This document shows, one piece after another, positions 1-8,227 of a stretch of 64,000 nucleotides of DNA (the first letter of the stretch is position 1; every line of letters begins with the position of its first letter). The translations under genes and the position numbers were made by a program. The DNA is from Oscillospiraceae bacterium. GTDB lineage: Bacteria; Bacillota; Clostridia; Oscillospirales; Ruminococcaceae. The stretch spans positions 94,457-158,456 of the forward strand of contig SVMX01000003.1 in assembly GCA_015067175.1 (NCBI GenBank). Direction: 5' to 3'. The notes under the pieces are model-generated. The model ran no database searches and was not told the origin of the DNA. It saw nothing but the letters and a program-made list of their open reading frames with translations.

Positions 1-1
1 T

Positions 2-517
2 TTGTACAAGCTGCAGCCTGTCAAGCTCACAAAAGAGATGTTCAAACCAAATATCGAGCCTAACACGGCAGCGCTTAACGGAATAAATGCAAAGCTGCTT
101 TCGGCGCTTATGATATTGTCAGCGTTTGTGCTGTATTCTATCTATAAGTTTAACGAGCTGTTTGTTCTTTACGTTGTGGTTATTGCGCTGCTTTATGGAA
201 TTTTTCTGCATAAGCTTGCTGTGCTTCCGTGGAAGCAGCTTATGCGAGTTATCGGCGCAAAGGTTACGGTAGTTGTGATATGCAACCTTATCATGACGCC
301 GCTTGCGAGCATCGTTACAAAGTTCTTCACCTACGGCACATGGATAGTTGAGCCTACGTTGCTTGCTTATCCTGCGCGACTGCTGAAGAATGCTATACAG
401 TGCCCTGTGGATATAGTGCTGCTTACGTTGGTGCTGTTCCCGATAATGACCGCGTACAAGAGCATTTTCAAAGGTCAGAGTGCATCTAAAGGCAAAAAAG
501 ATACCGCAAAGGTATAA
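2..517 (+). CDS. ECF transporter S component, folate-type (C-terminal part)
   Basis: The reading frame is open to the window edge, so the true start lies upstream; the TTG at position 2 is only the first in-frame start-like codon. The visible 171 residues hold about four hydrophobic segments (near 33-50, 53-72, 83-105 and 133-152) and end in a Lys-rich tail. The pattern with conserved Pro, Arg, Lys-Asn and Gln-x-Pro before the last helix resembles FolT-like S components, the membrane subunits that bind a vitamin and dock on a shared EcfAAT energizing module. No Ecf ATPase gene is in the window, as is usual for group II systems. Substrate assignment to folate is inference. Confidence 0.6.
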   Translation: MYKLQPVKLTKEMFKPNIEPNTAALNGINAKLLSALMILSAFVLYSIYKFNELFVLYVVVIALLYGIFLHKLAVLPWKQLMRVIGAKVTVVVICNLIMTPLASIVTKFFTYGTWIVEPTLLAYPARLLKNAIQCPVDIVLLTLVLFPIMTAYKSIFKGQSASKGKKDTAKV

Positions 518-529
518 AGGAGTTATTTT

Positions 530-1315
530 ATGAATAAGCTTGGTATCCTCGGCACGGGAAATATGGGTGCCGCGATAATAAACGGAATTAAAAAGAGCGG
601 CATGGACGCCGAGATGTTTGCGTATGACAAATTTACGGAAAAGCTTGCTTCACTGCCTGTTACTCCGTGTGATGATGAGATCAGCGTTGTGAAGCAGTGC
701 AAATACGTTCTGCTGTCGGTAAAGCCGCAGATGCTTGGCGAGGTGCTTGACACCATCGCGCCCGCAGTGACCGAGGACACCGTGTTTATCTCTATCTGCG
801 CTGGAATTTCTGCGGAGTTTATCAGAAGCCATACCATTCCAAATGCAAAGGTAGTGCTTGTTATGCCAAACACTCCCATGATGCTTGGCGAGGGCGCTTC
901 GGCTATGAGCTGCGGCGAGGGCGTAAGCGACGAGGAGTTCGGTTTTGCGCGCGCTGTTATCGGAAGCTGTGGAATAACCGAGGTAGTTCCTACTGATAAA
1001 ATGAAAGAGGTCATTGCGATAAACGGCAGCTCACCTGCGTTTATATACCTGTATGCCAAAGGATTCATTGATTACGCTGACAGCGTTGGAATCGACAAGG
1101 AAGCGGCACTGAGATTGTTTGCGAAGTCGCTTATCGGCTCGGCTAAGATGCTTACCGAAAGCGGCATGACAGTTGACGAGCTGATAAAGCAGGTTTCTTC
1201 GCCCGGCGGCACGACTATTGCAGGTCTTGAAAAGCTGTATGAGGGCGATATTACAGGCGATGTTAAGCGCTGCTGCGAGGCTTGCACCAACAGAGCCTAT
1301 GAGCTGGGCAAATGA
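530..1315 (+). CDS. proC: Pyrroline-5-carboxylate reductase
   Basis: Catalyses the last step of proline synthesis, NAD(P)H reduction of pyrroline-5-carboxylate, in the cytosol. The 261 residues match the usual length of about 260-280. An N-terminal Rossmann motif (LGTGNMGAAI, residues 6-15) binds the dinucleotide; the family signatures VMPNTPMMLGEGAS and, in the dimerisation domain, SPAFIYLY and SPGGTTIAGLE are intact. A good ribosome binding site (aaggag) lies about 8 bases before the ATG. It starts 12 bases after the ECF gene and overlaps the next gene by 4 bases (ATGA), so the three are probably co-transcribed. Confidence 0.95.
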   Translation: MNKLGILGTGNMGAAIINGIKKSGMDAEMFAYDKFTEKLASLPVTPCDDEISVVKQCKYVLLSVKPQMLGEVLDTIAPAVTEDTVFISICAGISAEFIRSHTIPNAKVVLVMPNTPMMLGEGASAMSCGEGVSDEEFGFARAVIGSCGITEVVPTDKMKEVIAINGSSPAFIYLYAKGFIDYADSVGIDKEAALRLFAKSLIGSAKMLTESGMTVDELIKQVSSPGGTTIAGLEKLYEGDITGDVKRCCEACTNRAYELGK

Positions 1316-1821
1316 TACTGCTTATTGCGGGAGTCTCGCACACGGGAAAAACTGCATTTGCGCAGAGGCTTCTTGAGAAATACAAAATTCCATATCTTTC
1401 GATAGACCATCTGAAGATGGGACTTATCCGCAGCGGACAGACAGCACTGACCGCGTATGATGACGATAAGCTGACGGAATATCTCTGGGGCATAGTCAAA
1501 GAGATGATAAAAACAGCTATCGAAAACGGTCAGAGCCTTATTGTTGAGGGCTGCTATATACCGTTCGACTGGAAAAAGGATATGGAGGAGAAATATCTCA
1601 AAGATATCAGGTACATCTGCCTTGTTATGAGCGAAAGCTACATCAAAAGTCATTTTGATGACATAAAAAAGCATGAAAATGTTATCGAAAAACGGCTTTA
1701 TGATGAATGTACGATGGAGCAGGTGCTTCAGGATAATATCAGTACGCTGGAGCAGTGCAAAAAGCACGGGCTTGAATACATATTGATAGACACCGACTAT
1801 AGTTTCGATTTGGAGCTTTAG
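1312..1821 (+). CDS. P-loop nucleotide kinase-like protein (zeta toxin / 2-phosphoglycerate kinase fold)
   Basis: A single-domain P-loop NTPase of 169 residues. The Walker A motif GVSHTGKT sits at residues 7-14; the following conserved Asp (SIDHLKMG, about residue 33) and a Walker B-like strand (SLIVEGCYIP, about residue 79) fit small-molecule kinases of the zeta toxin or 2-phosphoglycerate kinase type. It overlaps proC by 4 bases and is followed by two intrinsic terminators, so it ends the operon. No antitoxin-like partner is adjacent, which argues against a toxin. The substrate cannot be told from the sequence. Confidence 0.7.
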   Translation: MILLIAGVSHTGKTAFAQRLLEKYKIPYLSIDHLKMGLIRSGQTALTAYDDDKLTEYLWGIVKEMIKTAIENGQSLIVEGCYIPFDWKKDMEEKYLKDIRYICLVMSESYIKSHFDDIKKHENVIEKRLYDECTMEQVLQDNISTLEQCKKHGLEYILIDTDYSFDLEL

Positions 1822-1834
1822 TTGCAAATAAAAC

Positions 1835-1865
1835 AGCCGCCTTTAACATAAAGGCGGCTTTGTTG
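1835..1865 (+). terminator. Intrinsic terminator after the proC operon
   Basis: A 10-bp perfect stem (agccgccttt / aaaggcggct, 1835-1844 and 1850-1859) with a 5-base loop is followed by a T-containing tract (ctttgttg). Confidence 0.85.
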
Positions 1866-1877
1866 CTTATTTGTGAC

Positions 1878-1907
1878 GACACCGTTAGTAACAGCGGTGT
1901 CTTTTTT
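1878..1907 (+). terminator. Second intrinsic terminator
   Basis: Stem gacaccg / cggtgtc (1878-1884 and 1895-1901) is followed by six T. It backs up the first terminator and insulates the convergent ComFB-like gene. Confidence 0.7.
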
Positions 1908-1912
1908 ATGTA

Positions 1913-2173
1913 TCAGTGAGAGGGACGCTTCGAAACGGCGTCGATAGCTGCGGTAACAGCGATGTTGATGTCAACTGCGTTCTGACGAACAGCCGCGTCA
2001 AGCTTGGAGAAAAGCTCGCCGTTGTGGGAGCTTACATATTTTGAGGGGAGCTTGTTCAGTGCAATAGCCATCATATCATCAAGGCAATGCTCGCATTTGC
2101 AACAGTCCTCTGTTGCCAACATAGTATTGAGTTTTTCTCTTACAACGGCTTCCATAACATTTATAATAGACAT
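1913..2173 (-). CDS. ComFB-family late competence protein
   Basis: An 86-residue protein with a Cys-rich patch (EDCCKCEHCLDDMMAIALN) followed by a helix containing LPxKYV, the hallmark of the ComFB family (late competence development protein, found beside comFA in Bacillus). A few family members elsewhere have been linked to cyclic-di-nucleotide binding. The ATG at 2173 is chosen over the one at 2191 because ggagg lies 7 bases before it. It stands alone, convergent with the proC operon and divergent from spoVA. The biochemical role is unknown. Confidence 0.75.
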   Translation of the reverse strand: MSIINVMEAVVREKLNTMLATEDCCKCEHCLDDMMAIALNKLPSKYVSSHNGELFSKLDAAVRQNAVDINIAVTAAIDAVSKRPSH

Positions 2174-2205
2174 AATTAACCTCCCAATCAATTAACTCTT
2201 TTATT

Positions 2206-2234
2206 ATTTTATACCAAAACCTTTAATTTGTCAA
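2206..2234 (-). promoter_or_regulatory. Sigma-A-type promoter of the ComFB-like gene
   Basis: Read on the minus strand: TTGACA (2234-2229), 17-base spacer, TAAAAT (2211-2206). Confidence 0.7.
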
Positions 2235-2336
2235 TACTTTAATTCGCTAATTCGCAGAAAAATATAAATTTATGTGTATTTCAAATAAAAAATGACAGAA
2301 TAATTATTGAAAAACCTTAATCAAGGAGAACTTGAA

Positions 2337-2786
2337 ATGAATATTTCCAACCGAGAGTACGGCGAGCTTGCCAAAAAACGCTCCCCAAACTCAAAAATGT
2401 ATAAAACATTGCCGAAAGCTTTTCTTATCGGCGGAATTATCTGCACTATAGGCGAGGGACTGCTGAATCTTTATGCGTATCTCGGACTTAACGAGGAGCA
2501 CGCGGGTGCGCTTACCTCAACAACGCTCATATTTTTAAGCGCTTTGCTCACGGGTTTTGAGATATACGACAGGATAGCGCAGCAGGCGGGCGCAGGTTCA
2601 CTTGTTCCCATCACAGGCTTTGCTAATGCGGTGGTATCGCCCGCGATAGACTTTAAATCCGAGGGCTATGTACTCGGACTTGGAGCTAAGATGTTCGTAA
2701 TAGCGGGACCTGTTATAGTTTACGGCGTCAGCGCTTCGGTGCTTTATGGTATAGTATATTATATCGTCGGGCTGTTTATGAAATAG
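2337..2786 (+). CDS. spoVAC: Stage V sporulation protein AC
   Basis: A 149-residue integral membrane protein of the SpoVA channel, which moves dipicolinic acid into the developing spore and out during germination; SpoVAC is described as a mechanosensitive component. Four hydrophobic segments (about 25-45, 55-75, 105-120, 123-147) and the family signature GSLVPITGFANAV are visible. The ATG at 2337 is preferred to the upstream in-frame start at 2307 because aaggag precedes it. First gene of a spoVAC-spoVAD-spoVAE cluster; spacing to the next gene is 8 bases. No clear sigma-G promoter could be picked out upstream. Confidence 0.95.
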   Translation: MNISNREYGELAKKRSPNSKMYKTLPKAFLIGGIICTIGEGLLNLYAYLGLNEEHAGALTSTTLIFLSALLTGFEIYDRIAQQAGAGSLVPITGFANAVVSPAIDFKSEGYVLGLGAKMFVIAGPVIVYGVSASVLYGIVYYIVGLFMK

Positions 2787-2794
2787 GAGGGGCA

Positions 2795-3799
2795 ATGGGA
2801 TACTGCACAGGAAAAACATTCAGATATGACCGCGCTTCGATACAGTGTTATGCCGCGGTAGTTGGAAAAGCAGAAAACGAGGGTCCCTACGGCGGTGAGT
2901 TTGACGAGGTGATCGATGATAACAGAGGCGGCGCCGACACATGGGAACAGGCTGAAGCACAGTTTCAGAAAAAAGCGGTAGGCCATGTTCTGAGGAAATC
3001 TGGGCTTTCTCCCGAGAATATCGGCGTGATGTTCGCGGGCGATCTTTTAAATCAGTGCGTAAGCTCCTCCTACGGTCTTAAGGACTACTATATCCCGTTT
3101 CTCGGAATATATGGCGCTTGTTCGACCTTTGCCGAGGGATTGCTTCTTTCGGGCGCGATGGTAAATGCGGGGTATGTTGATAATGCGATTGCTGTAACTT
3201 CGTCGCATTTCAGCTCGGCTGAGCGGCAGTTCAGGTTTCCGCTGAACTATGGCGGAGTGCGTCCGCCCACAGCACAATGGACCGCAACTGCATCGGGCGC
3301 GGCACTTGTAGCCTCAACAGGCAAGCCACCGTTTATACGCGCGGCAACAGTGGGAAAGATAGAGGACATGGGCGTTACTGATGTAAACAACATGGGTGCG
3401 GCGATGGCGGGAGCAGCTTATGATACGCTGTCACGCCATTTCACACACATGGGAAGTCACCCACAGGATTACGACCTTATCATCACAGGCGACCTCGGGC
3501 TTGTGGGAAGCGAGCTTCTGCATGACCTTTTCAAGCGTGACGGCGTGGATATCGAAAAAAACCACAAGGACTGCGGACTTATGCTGTTCGACCGAGCAAC
3601 TCAGGACGTACACGCAGGCGGCTCGGGCTGCGGCTGCTCAGCTTCGATGATGTGCGGTCACTTTTTAAAGAGGATAGAAAGCGGCGAGCTTGACCGCGTG
3701 TTGTTCTGTGCAACGGGAGCGCTCATGTCAACTACTATGGTACAGCAGGGCGGCTCAATTCCGGGAATAGCACACGCTGTAGAGCTTACCTCATACTGA
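2795..3799 (+). CDS. spoVAD: Stage V sporulation protein AD
   Basis: SpoVAD is the dipicolinic-acid-binding subunit of the SpoVA complex, with a thiolase-like fold but no thiolase chemistry. The 334 residues match the family length. Conserved stretches include the GDLLNQ segment, the YGACSTFAEG segment around residues 103-112, SSHFSSAERQFRFP, and the Gly/Cys-rich GGSGCGCSA near the C-terminus. The ATG follows ggagggg by 4 bases. It sits between spoVAC and spoVAE as in Bacillus and Clostridia. Confidence 0.97.
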   Translation: MGYCTGKTFRYDRASIQCYAAVVGKAENEGPYGGEFDEVIDDNRGGADTWEQAEAQFQKKAVGHVLRKSGLSPENIGVMFAGDLLNQCVSSSYGLKDYYIPFLGIYGACSTFAEGLLLSGAMVNAGYVDNAIAVTSSHFSSAERQFRFPLNYGGVRPPTAQWTATASGAALVASTGKPPFIRAATVGKIEDMGVTDVNNMGAAMAGAAYDTLSRHFTHMGSHPQDYDLIITGDLGLVGSELLHDLFKRDGVDIEKNHKDCGLMLFDRATQDVHAGGSGCGCSASMMCGHFLKRIESGELDRVLFCATGALMSTTMVQQGGSIPGIAHAVELTSY

Positions 3800-3811
3800 A
3801 AGGGGCAGAAC

Positions 3812-4189
3812 ATGGAAACATTTCTTGAATATGCGAAAGCGTTTGTTGTTGGCGGTGCACTGTGCGTTGTGGGACAGCTTTTGATAGATCTCACAAAGCT
3901 CACTCCTGCAAGGATATTGGTGTCATACGTTGTGGCGGGTGTGCTTCTAGGCGCGGTCGGCGTTTATCAGCCGCTGATAGATTTTGCGGGCGGCGGCGCG
4001 ACGGTGCCGCTGACGGGCTTCGGTAATTTGCTTGCAAAGGGCGTAAAGGAGGCTGTCGATAAGGACGGACTTATCGGCGCGCTGACAGGAGGACTTACCT
4101 CGGCGGCGGCAGGCGTTACTGCCGCGATAGTCGCGGGACTTCTTGCGGGACTTATATTTAAAAGCGGAAGTAAGATCAACGAGAAATAA
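3812..4189 (+). CDS. spoVAE: Stage V sporulation protein AE
   Basis: A 125-residue membrane protein with about four hydrophobic segments and the SpoVAC/SpoVAE signature TVPLTGFGNLLAKG, corresponding to SpoVAEb. It completes the minimal spoVAC-D-E set found in many Clostridia; spoVAA, spoVAB and spoVAF are not present here. It lies 12 bases after spoVAD with a gaaagggg ribosome binding site and is closed by an intrinsic terminator. Confidence 0.95.
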   Translation: METFLEYAKAFVVGGALCVVGQLLIDLTKLTPARILVSYVVAGVLLGAVGVYQPLIDFAGGGATVPLTGFGNLLAKGVKEAVDKDGLIGALTGGLTSAAAGVTAAIVAGLLAGLIFKSGSKINEK

Positions 4190-4194
4190 AAGTA

Positions 4195-4224
4195 ATCTCC
4201 CCGAATCATTCTCGGGGAGATTTC
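4195..4224 (+). terminator. Intrinsic terminator of the spoVA operon
   Basis: A 10-bp perfect stem (atctccccga / tcggggagat, 4195-4204 and 4212-4221) ends in TTT. Confidence 0.8.
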
Positions 4225-4234
4225 CTGTAAAACT

Positions 4235-4263
4235 AAAAGCTGCGCCATAAGACGCAGCTTTAA
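4235..4263 (-). terminator. Intrinsic terminator of the rpsF-ssb-rpsR operon
   Basis: Stem aaagctgcg / cgcagcttt with an 8-base loop; on the minus strand it runs into agtttt. It lies just beyond the rpsR stop codon. The plus strand also has a T-rich tail, so it may work in both directions. Confidence 0.75.
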
Positions 4264-4273
4264 ATCTTTTTGA

Positions 4274-4522
4274 TTACTCAGCAGTATAAGGGATAAGAGC
4301 GATCTGTCTTGCTCTCTTAATAGCTGTTGTGAGCTCTCTCTGGTGGAATGCGCAGCAGCCTGTAACTCTTCTGGGAAGAATCTTAGCACGCTCTGTCATG
4401 CACTTTCTCAGCTTTGCAACATCCTTGTAGTCGATGAACTCGGACTTGTCAGCGCAGAACTGGCAAACCTTTTTTCTGGGACGCTTAACGGGATGAGCAG
4501 CTCTTTCAAACTTTTCAGCCAT
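4274..4522 (-). CDS. rpsR: 30S ribosomal protein S18
   Basis: Small-subunit protein that pairs with S6 on the platform of the 30S subunit. 82 residues, with the family core [27 protein letters not shown] and [16 protein letters not shown]. An N-terminal CQFC pair is present together with a further Cys pattern, typical of zinc-binding S18 in Firmicutes. Last gene of rpsF-ssb-rpsR. Confidence 0.98.
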   Translation of the reverse strand: MAEKFERAAHPVKRPRKKVCQFCADKSEFIDYKDVAKLRKCMTERAKILPRRVTGCCAFHQRELTTAIKRARQIALIPYTAE

Positions 4523-4570
4523 GGTACTGTAACCTCCTTATCAGTATAGGTAAAACGGTATTTGTTCAAA

Positions 4571-5035
4571 TTAGAACGGGTAGTCGTCGTCCGATTCTGC
4601 CGCGGAAAAATCGCTTACGGGTGCTGCCGCAGGTGCGGGAGCGGGTGCAGCGGAATACTGCGGGGGAGCGGACGGAGCGGGTGCGCCGTAGGAGTCGCTG
4701 TAAGAGCCTCCCTGCGCTTTTTCGCCTGTGAAAGACAGACGGTCTGCGATGATCTCTGTCACACGGACATTGGCGCCGTTCTTGTCGGTGTAGGAGCGGG
4801 TCTGAAGCTCGCCCTCGACCAAAATCATTCTGCCCTTGCTGAAGTAGCGGCAAACGAAATCTGCCTGCTGACGCCAAGCAACAATATTGAAGAAATCGGA
4901 CTTTCTTTCCTCGCCCTTGTTCTGAAAACGTCTGTCAACAGCAATGCTGAATGTGCAGACATTTGCGCCCGACGGGGTCGTTCTAAGCTCAAGGTCGTGA
5001 GTGATTCTGCCCATAAGAATGACTTTGTTGTACAT
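4571..5035 (-). CDS. ssb: Single-stranded DNA-binding protein
   Basis: 154-residue SSB that coats single-stranded DNA during replication, repair and recombination. The OB-fold (residues 1-105, beginning MYNKVILMGRITHDLELR) is followed by a Pro/Ala/Ser-rich flexible linker and an acidic tip ending DDDYPF, a slightly altered form of the DDDIPF tail that recruits partner proteins. It sits in the conserved order between rpsF and rpsR. Confidence 0.97.
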   Translation of the reverse strand: MYNKVILMGRITHDLELRTTPSGANVCTFSIAVDRRFQNKGEERKSDFFNIVAWRQQADFVCRYFSKGRMILVEGELQTRSYTDKNGANVRVTEIIADRLSFTGEKAQGGSYSDSYGAPAPSAPPQYSAAPAPAPAAAPVSDFSAAESDDDYPF

Positions 5036-5068
5036 GAAAGCACCTCCGTGTCGTTGATCTTACAGTAA

Positions 5069-5368
5069 TTACGCGCCCTGCTTGAGGACTACGATGGAGC
5101 GAAGAACGCCGTCAGTGATGTTGATGACACGCTCAAGCTCAGCGGGGAAATCAGGCTTGGACTCGAAGTTGTACAGAACGTAGTAACCTTCGGACTCGTA
5201 GTTGATCTCGTATGCGAGCTTCTTCTTGCCCCACTCGTCGATCTCGCCGAGTGTACCGTTTTCTTTGATAAGGTCAGCAAACTTAGCTGTGAGAGCCTTG
5301 ATCTGCTCCTCGTCCTTCTTGAGAGAGAAAACGATGATTGCCTCATACTTCTCTGTGATCTTTGCCAT
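5069..5368 (-). CDS. rpsF: 30S ribosomal protein S6
   Basis: 99-residue S6, partner of S18 on the 30S platform. The ferredoxin-like fold signatures KYEAIIVFS, EIDEWGKKKLAYEINYESEGYYVL and the C-terminal hydrophobic strand are present. An aaggaggtg ribosome binding site lies just upstream of the ATG. First gene of the operon; its leader has a consensus promoter and two hairpins. Confidence 0.98.
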   Translation of the reverse strand: MAKITEKYEAIIVFSLKKDEEQIKALTAKFADLIKENGTLGEIDEWGKKKLAYEINYESEGYYVLYNFESKPDFPAELERVINITDGVLRSIVVLKQGA

Positions 5369-5395
5369 TTATAAGCACCTCCTTCTGGATTATAT

Positions 5396-5445
5396 CCCGC
5401 ACCTTTTGTGCGAGAAAGGAGTTAAGGTCGTGAAAAGCCTTAACT
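5396..5445 (-). promoter_or_regulatory. Structured leader of rpsF-ssb-rpsR (possible S6:S18 autoregulatory RNA)
   Basis: In the transcript, a perfect 8-bp hairpin (agttaagg / ccttaact, plus-strand 5420-5445) is followed by a 7-bp hairpin (plus-strand 5396-5414) just before the rpsF ribosome binding site. Many bacteria have an S6:S18-binding leader here. I could not confirm the conserved bulged CCG element, so the regulatory role is inference. Confidence 0.45.
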
Positions 5446-5450
5446 ATGTT

Positions 5451-5479
5451 ATTATATCAAATTCAATTTCGCTTGTCAA
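5451..5479 (-). promoter_or_regulatory. Consensus sigma-A promoter of rpsF
   Basis: Minus strand: TTGACA (5479-5474), 17-base spacer, TATAAT (5456-5451), both hexamers perfect. Confidence 0.9.
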
Positions 5480-5578
5480 GCTTTTTTCGGGAGATTTCGT
5501 AGGATTTTTTCAGCTTTTTCTGTGTAATTTGCATATATCAGCTTTGTTTTCTATACTTATTTTAATAAAGAATTTTCC

Positions 5579-5607
5579 TTGCATTTATCGAAGCAGTGTG
5601 ATAAAAT
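5579..5607 (+). promoter_or_regulatory. Promoter of the ADP-ribosylglycohydrolase gene
   Basis: TTGCAT, 17-base spacer, TAAAAT, about 40 bases before the start codon. Confidence 0.6.
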
Positions 5608-5647
5608 GGTTACGGTATATTATTTTAGTACATATCGGAGGTGCTTT

Positions 5648-6706
5648 ATGGGCGAAATGATAGCTGAGAGCAGGTTTTCGGGCTGTATGCTCGGCGGTGC
5701 GCTTGGCGACGCACTTGGATATCCCGTGCGCAGTATGAATACAGAGGAGATAGCCCGTACTTTCGGCAAAAAGGGGATAACCTCTCCGTCCGTGGATAAA
5801 GAAAGCGGCTGTGCGCTGATATCCGCAAACACACAGCTTGCGCTTTTCACTGCCGAGGGTATACTGTGGGCAGACAGGCTTGGCGGCAAAAATGAGATAT
5901 CAAGCTATACGACCTATGTTTTTTATGCGTATCAGCGTTGGCTTTATACGCAGGAGAAGCTGCTTGCCAGCCGTGAGTATTCTCATGTGCTGGACAGCGA
6001 TGCTGCGTTTGCATCAAGACTTCTGCGCGAGCAGCGCTTGCTACAGCGGAGAGGGCCTGATGCTGACTGTATCACTGCGCTGAAGCTTGCGGCTAAGCAT
6101 GATTACGGCAGACTCACCAACAGGATAAACGATAATTGCGGTTATGCGAGCGTTGTGAGAGTGGCTCCGGCGGGACTTTATTTCCACAAGGACAGCGAGC
6201 GTGCTTTCAGAATGGCGGCAGAGTTTGCGGCGATAACCCACACGGGAGCTTCGGGATATCTCTCCGCGGGCGTGCTGGGCGCGCTTGTAGCGGAGCTTGT
6301 GTGTGGCTCGGATATTGAGGAAGCGCTAGACGTTGCGACTTATATTCTGAAAGGCTACGATGGGTGCATGGAGTGCTTTAGGTCGTTGGACTATGCGCGT
6401 TCGCTTGATGCGTCGGATATTGCTCCTTTGGAGGCTGTTAAGCGGCTCGGCGCGGGTGAAACGGCGAATGAATCGCTTGCGATAGCTCTTTATTGCGCGC
6501 TTTGTCATAGCGAGAAGCCCGAAAATGCACTTCTGCTTGCGGCAAACCATGACGGAAACAGCGCGGCGACTGCTTGTATATGCGGCAGCATCGTCGGAGC
6601 ATATCACGGAGAGGGCGCATTGCCGAAAAAGTGGTTGAAAAGGCTTGAGCTGGCTGAAGTTATACAGCAGGCGGCGTTGGCGCTTTACGAATGTGCAGTT
6701 CACTAA
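5648..6706 (+). CDS. ADP-ribosylglycohydrolase family protein
   Basis: A 352-residue member of the ADP-ribosyl-[dinitrogen reductase] hydrolase family, all-helical enzymes that remove ADP-ribose from proteins or small molecules with two metal ions. Visible signatures are GGALGDALGYP near residue 14, the FTAEG segment that replaces the usual metal-binding TD.T (here ANTQLALFTAEGILWA), NDNCGYASVVRVAPAGLY, and the C-terminal ANHDGNSAATACICGSIVGA with the metal-binding Asp. The start at 5648 follows cggaggtgc; an upstream in-frame start at 5579 lacks a ribosome binding site. It is monocistronic, so no partner hints at its target. Confidence 0.88.
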   Translation: MGEMIAESRFSGCMLGGALGDALGYPVRSMNTEEIARTFGKKGITSPSVDKESGCALISANTQLALFTAEGILWADRLGGKNEISSYTTYVFYAYQRWLYTQEKLLASREYSHVLDSDAAFASRLLREQRLLQRRGPDADCITALKLAAKHDYGRLTNRINDNCGYASVVRVAPAGLYFHKDSERAFRMAAEFAAITHTGASGYLSAGVLGALVAELVCGSDIEEALDVATYILKGYDGCMECFRSLDYARSLDASDIAPLEAVKRLGAGETANESLAIALYCALCHSEKPENALLLAANHDGNSAATACICGSIVGAYHGEGALPKKWLKRLELAEVIQQAALALYECAVH

Positions 6707-6839
6707 AGGAATAGTTTTGCATGAACTTTTTTGCGTCAAATAACAAGTTTTAGTTAATTTGCACATAAAGAATTTAATAATTTCTACACGAAAAAAGCCT
6801 ATAATTTTCTAATTGTTACAAAATATGTAAGCTAAATGC

Positions 6840-6868
6840 TTGAAATAAAGACAAAATTATGGTATAAT
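6840..6868 (+). promoter_or_regulatory. Promoter of the type IV pilus operon
   Basis: TTGAAA, 17-base spacer, TATAAT. The transcript would carry a leader of about 80 bases before the pilC GTG, including an imperfect hairpin around 6888-6908. Confidence 0.8.
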
Positions 6869-6958
6869 TTATGTACTCAAAACTGCAAAGGGCGAATTGC
6901 GCCTTTTTGCGGTTGCTAATTTTTGCAATTTGATTGCAGGGGAATGGGAGGTTATCCG

Positions 6959-8152
6959 GTGAAAAAATTCTCATATGTTGCCACTGACATCGGCGGTAAG
7001 CTTGTCAGAGGCACCGAAATGGCAGAGGATTATCATGACCTTCAGGCGAAACTGAAGGAACGGAATCTGTACTGTACAAAGTATCGTGAGGTTGGCGGAA
7101 GCAACGCTATCGATGTTAAGTACAAGTTCAAAACTAAAGAGGTGTCGTTCATAAGCCGACAGCTTGCGTCGATGACGTCAGCGGGTCTGTCGCTTGTAAG
7201 GGCGCTGTACATTCTGCAGGAACAGCAGGAAAACAAAAGGGCAAAGGCAGTTCTTCTCGATATCTACGAAGAAGTACAGAAAGGTAAATCCTTCTCTGAT
7301 GTTCTTTACACGAAACCCGGCGTTTTCCCAGAGATGTTCGTCAGCATGGTTGCTGCGGGTGAGGCTTCGGGTACGCTCGACCAGATACTCAACCGTGTGT
7401 CTGACCACTTTGCGAACGCAAACAAGACCGCGAACAAGGTAAAGAGTGCTATGATCTATCCTATGGTACTTCTGGTGCTGATCATCGCGGTAGTTATCCT
7501 GATGTTTACCATGATCCTGCCGCAGTTTGGCTCTATGATGGATCCCGAAGATATGTCGCCTCTTAGTGCGGCTATGATGGCGATATCCGATTCGATGATA
7601 AACTACTGGTATGTTTACATAATCGTTATCGTATGTATCGTTATCTTCTTCTGGGTAGTTATGCGAATACCGGCCGCAAAACTTAAGTTCGATGAGCTTG
7701 TGCTGAAGATGCCCAAGGTCGGCAAGCTCATGAGTACTATTTATACAGGTCGTTTTGCGAGAAACATGGCGAATCTTTACGGTGCAGGTCTGCAGCTTGT
7801 AGACTGTATCGAAAAATCGGTCGCAGTTATCTCCAATACATATGTTCACAAGCGTTTTGCCGAGGCTGTTGACAACATCAAGCTCGGTGAAAGTATGTCA
7901 AAGGCAATTGAAAAAACGGAAATATTCGAGGGTATGTTCACCTCGATCATCTTCGTCGGTGAGGAGTCCGGTACGCTGGATACAATTCTTAACAAGGCTG
8001 CCGACTATTACGACGAAGAAGCGGACTCCGCTATCGGAAAGCTTGTTGGTCTGATGGAGCCCTTGATGATCGTTATCATGGGTGTTGTAATCGGTCTGGT
8101 ACTGGCTGCTCTGTTCCCCATGCTCTACGGCGGCATGACCGATATTTCCTAA
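6959..8152 (+). CDS. pilC: Type IV pilus inner-membrane platform protein PilC/GspF
   Basis: A 397-residue polytopic membrane protein that couples the PilB/PilT motors to pilin insertion. It has two GspF domains (about residues 60-185 and 265-385), each with the EExxxG/SxxxA-type pattern (VAAGEASGTLDQIL; FVGEESGTLDTIL), and three transmembrane segments (about 158-182, 205-228, 366-390). The start is the GTG at 6959, six bases after gggagg, rather than the TTG at 6923. First gene of the T4P operon, preceded by a good promoter. Confidence 0.93.
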   Translation: MKKFSYVATDIGGKLVRGTEMAEDYHDLQAKLKERNLYCTKYREVGGSNAIDVKYKFKTKEVSFISRQLASMTSAGLSLVRALYILQEQQENKRAKAVLLDIYEEVQKGKSFSDVLYTKPGVFPEMFVSMVAAGEASGTLDQILNRVSDHFANANKTANKVKSAMIYPMVLLVLIIAVVILMFTMILPQFGSMMDPEDMSPLSAAMMAISDSMINYWYVYIIVIVCIVIFFWVVMRIPAAKLKFDELVLKMPKVGKLMSTIYTGRFARNMANLYGAGLQLVDCIEKSVAVISNTYVHKRFAEAVDNIKLGESMSKAIEKTEIFEGMFTSIIFVGEESGTLDTILNKAADYYDEEADSAIGKLVGLMEPLMIVIMGVVIGLVLAALFPMLYGGMTDIS

Positions 8153-8227
8153 AAGACACTGCGCGGCTTCGCGCTGCCGCAGGAGCGGCTTCGTAAAAAT
8201 CAACATATTATATTTTGAGGTGAAAAT

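Noticed and set aside
1312..1821. Zeta toxin of a toxin-antitoxin pair
   Set aside because: There is a P-loop kinase fold, but no antitoxin gene is adjacent and the gene is coupled to proC.
2240..2336. Sigma-G promoter of spoVAC
   Set aside because: The region is A/T-rich with several poor matches; no pair of -35 and -10 boxes at correct spacing stood out.
6888..6908. Possible c-di-GMP riboswitch before pilC
   Set aside because: The leader is only about 80 bases and lacks the conserved GEMM sequence blocks; only a small imperfect hairpin is seen.
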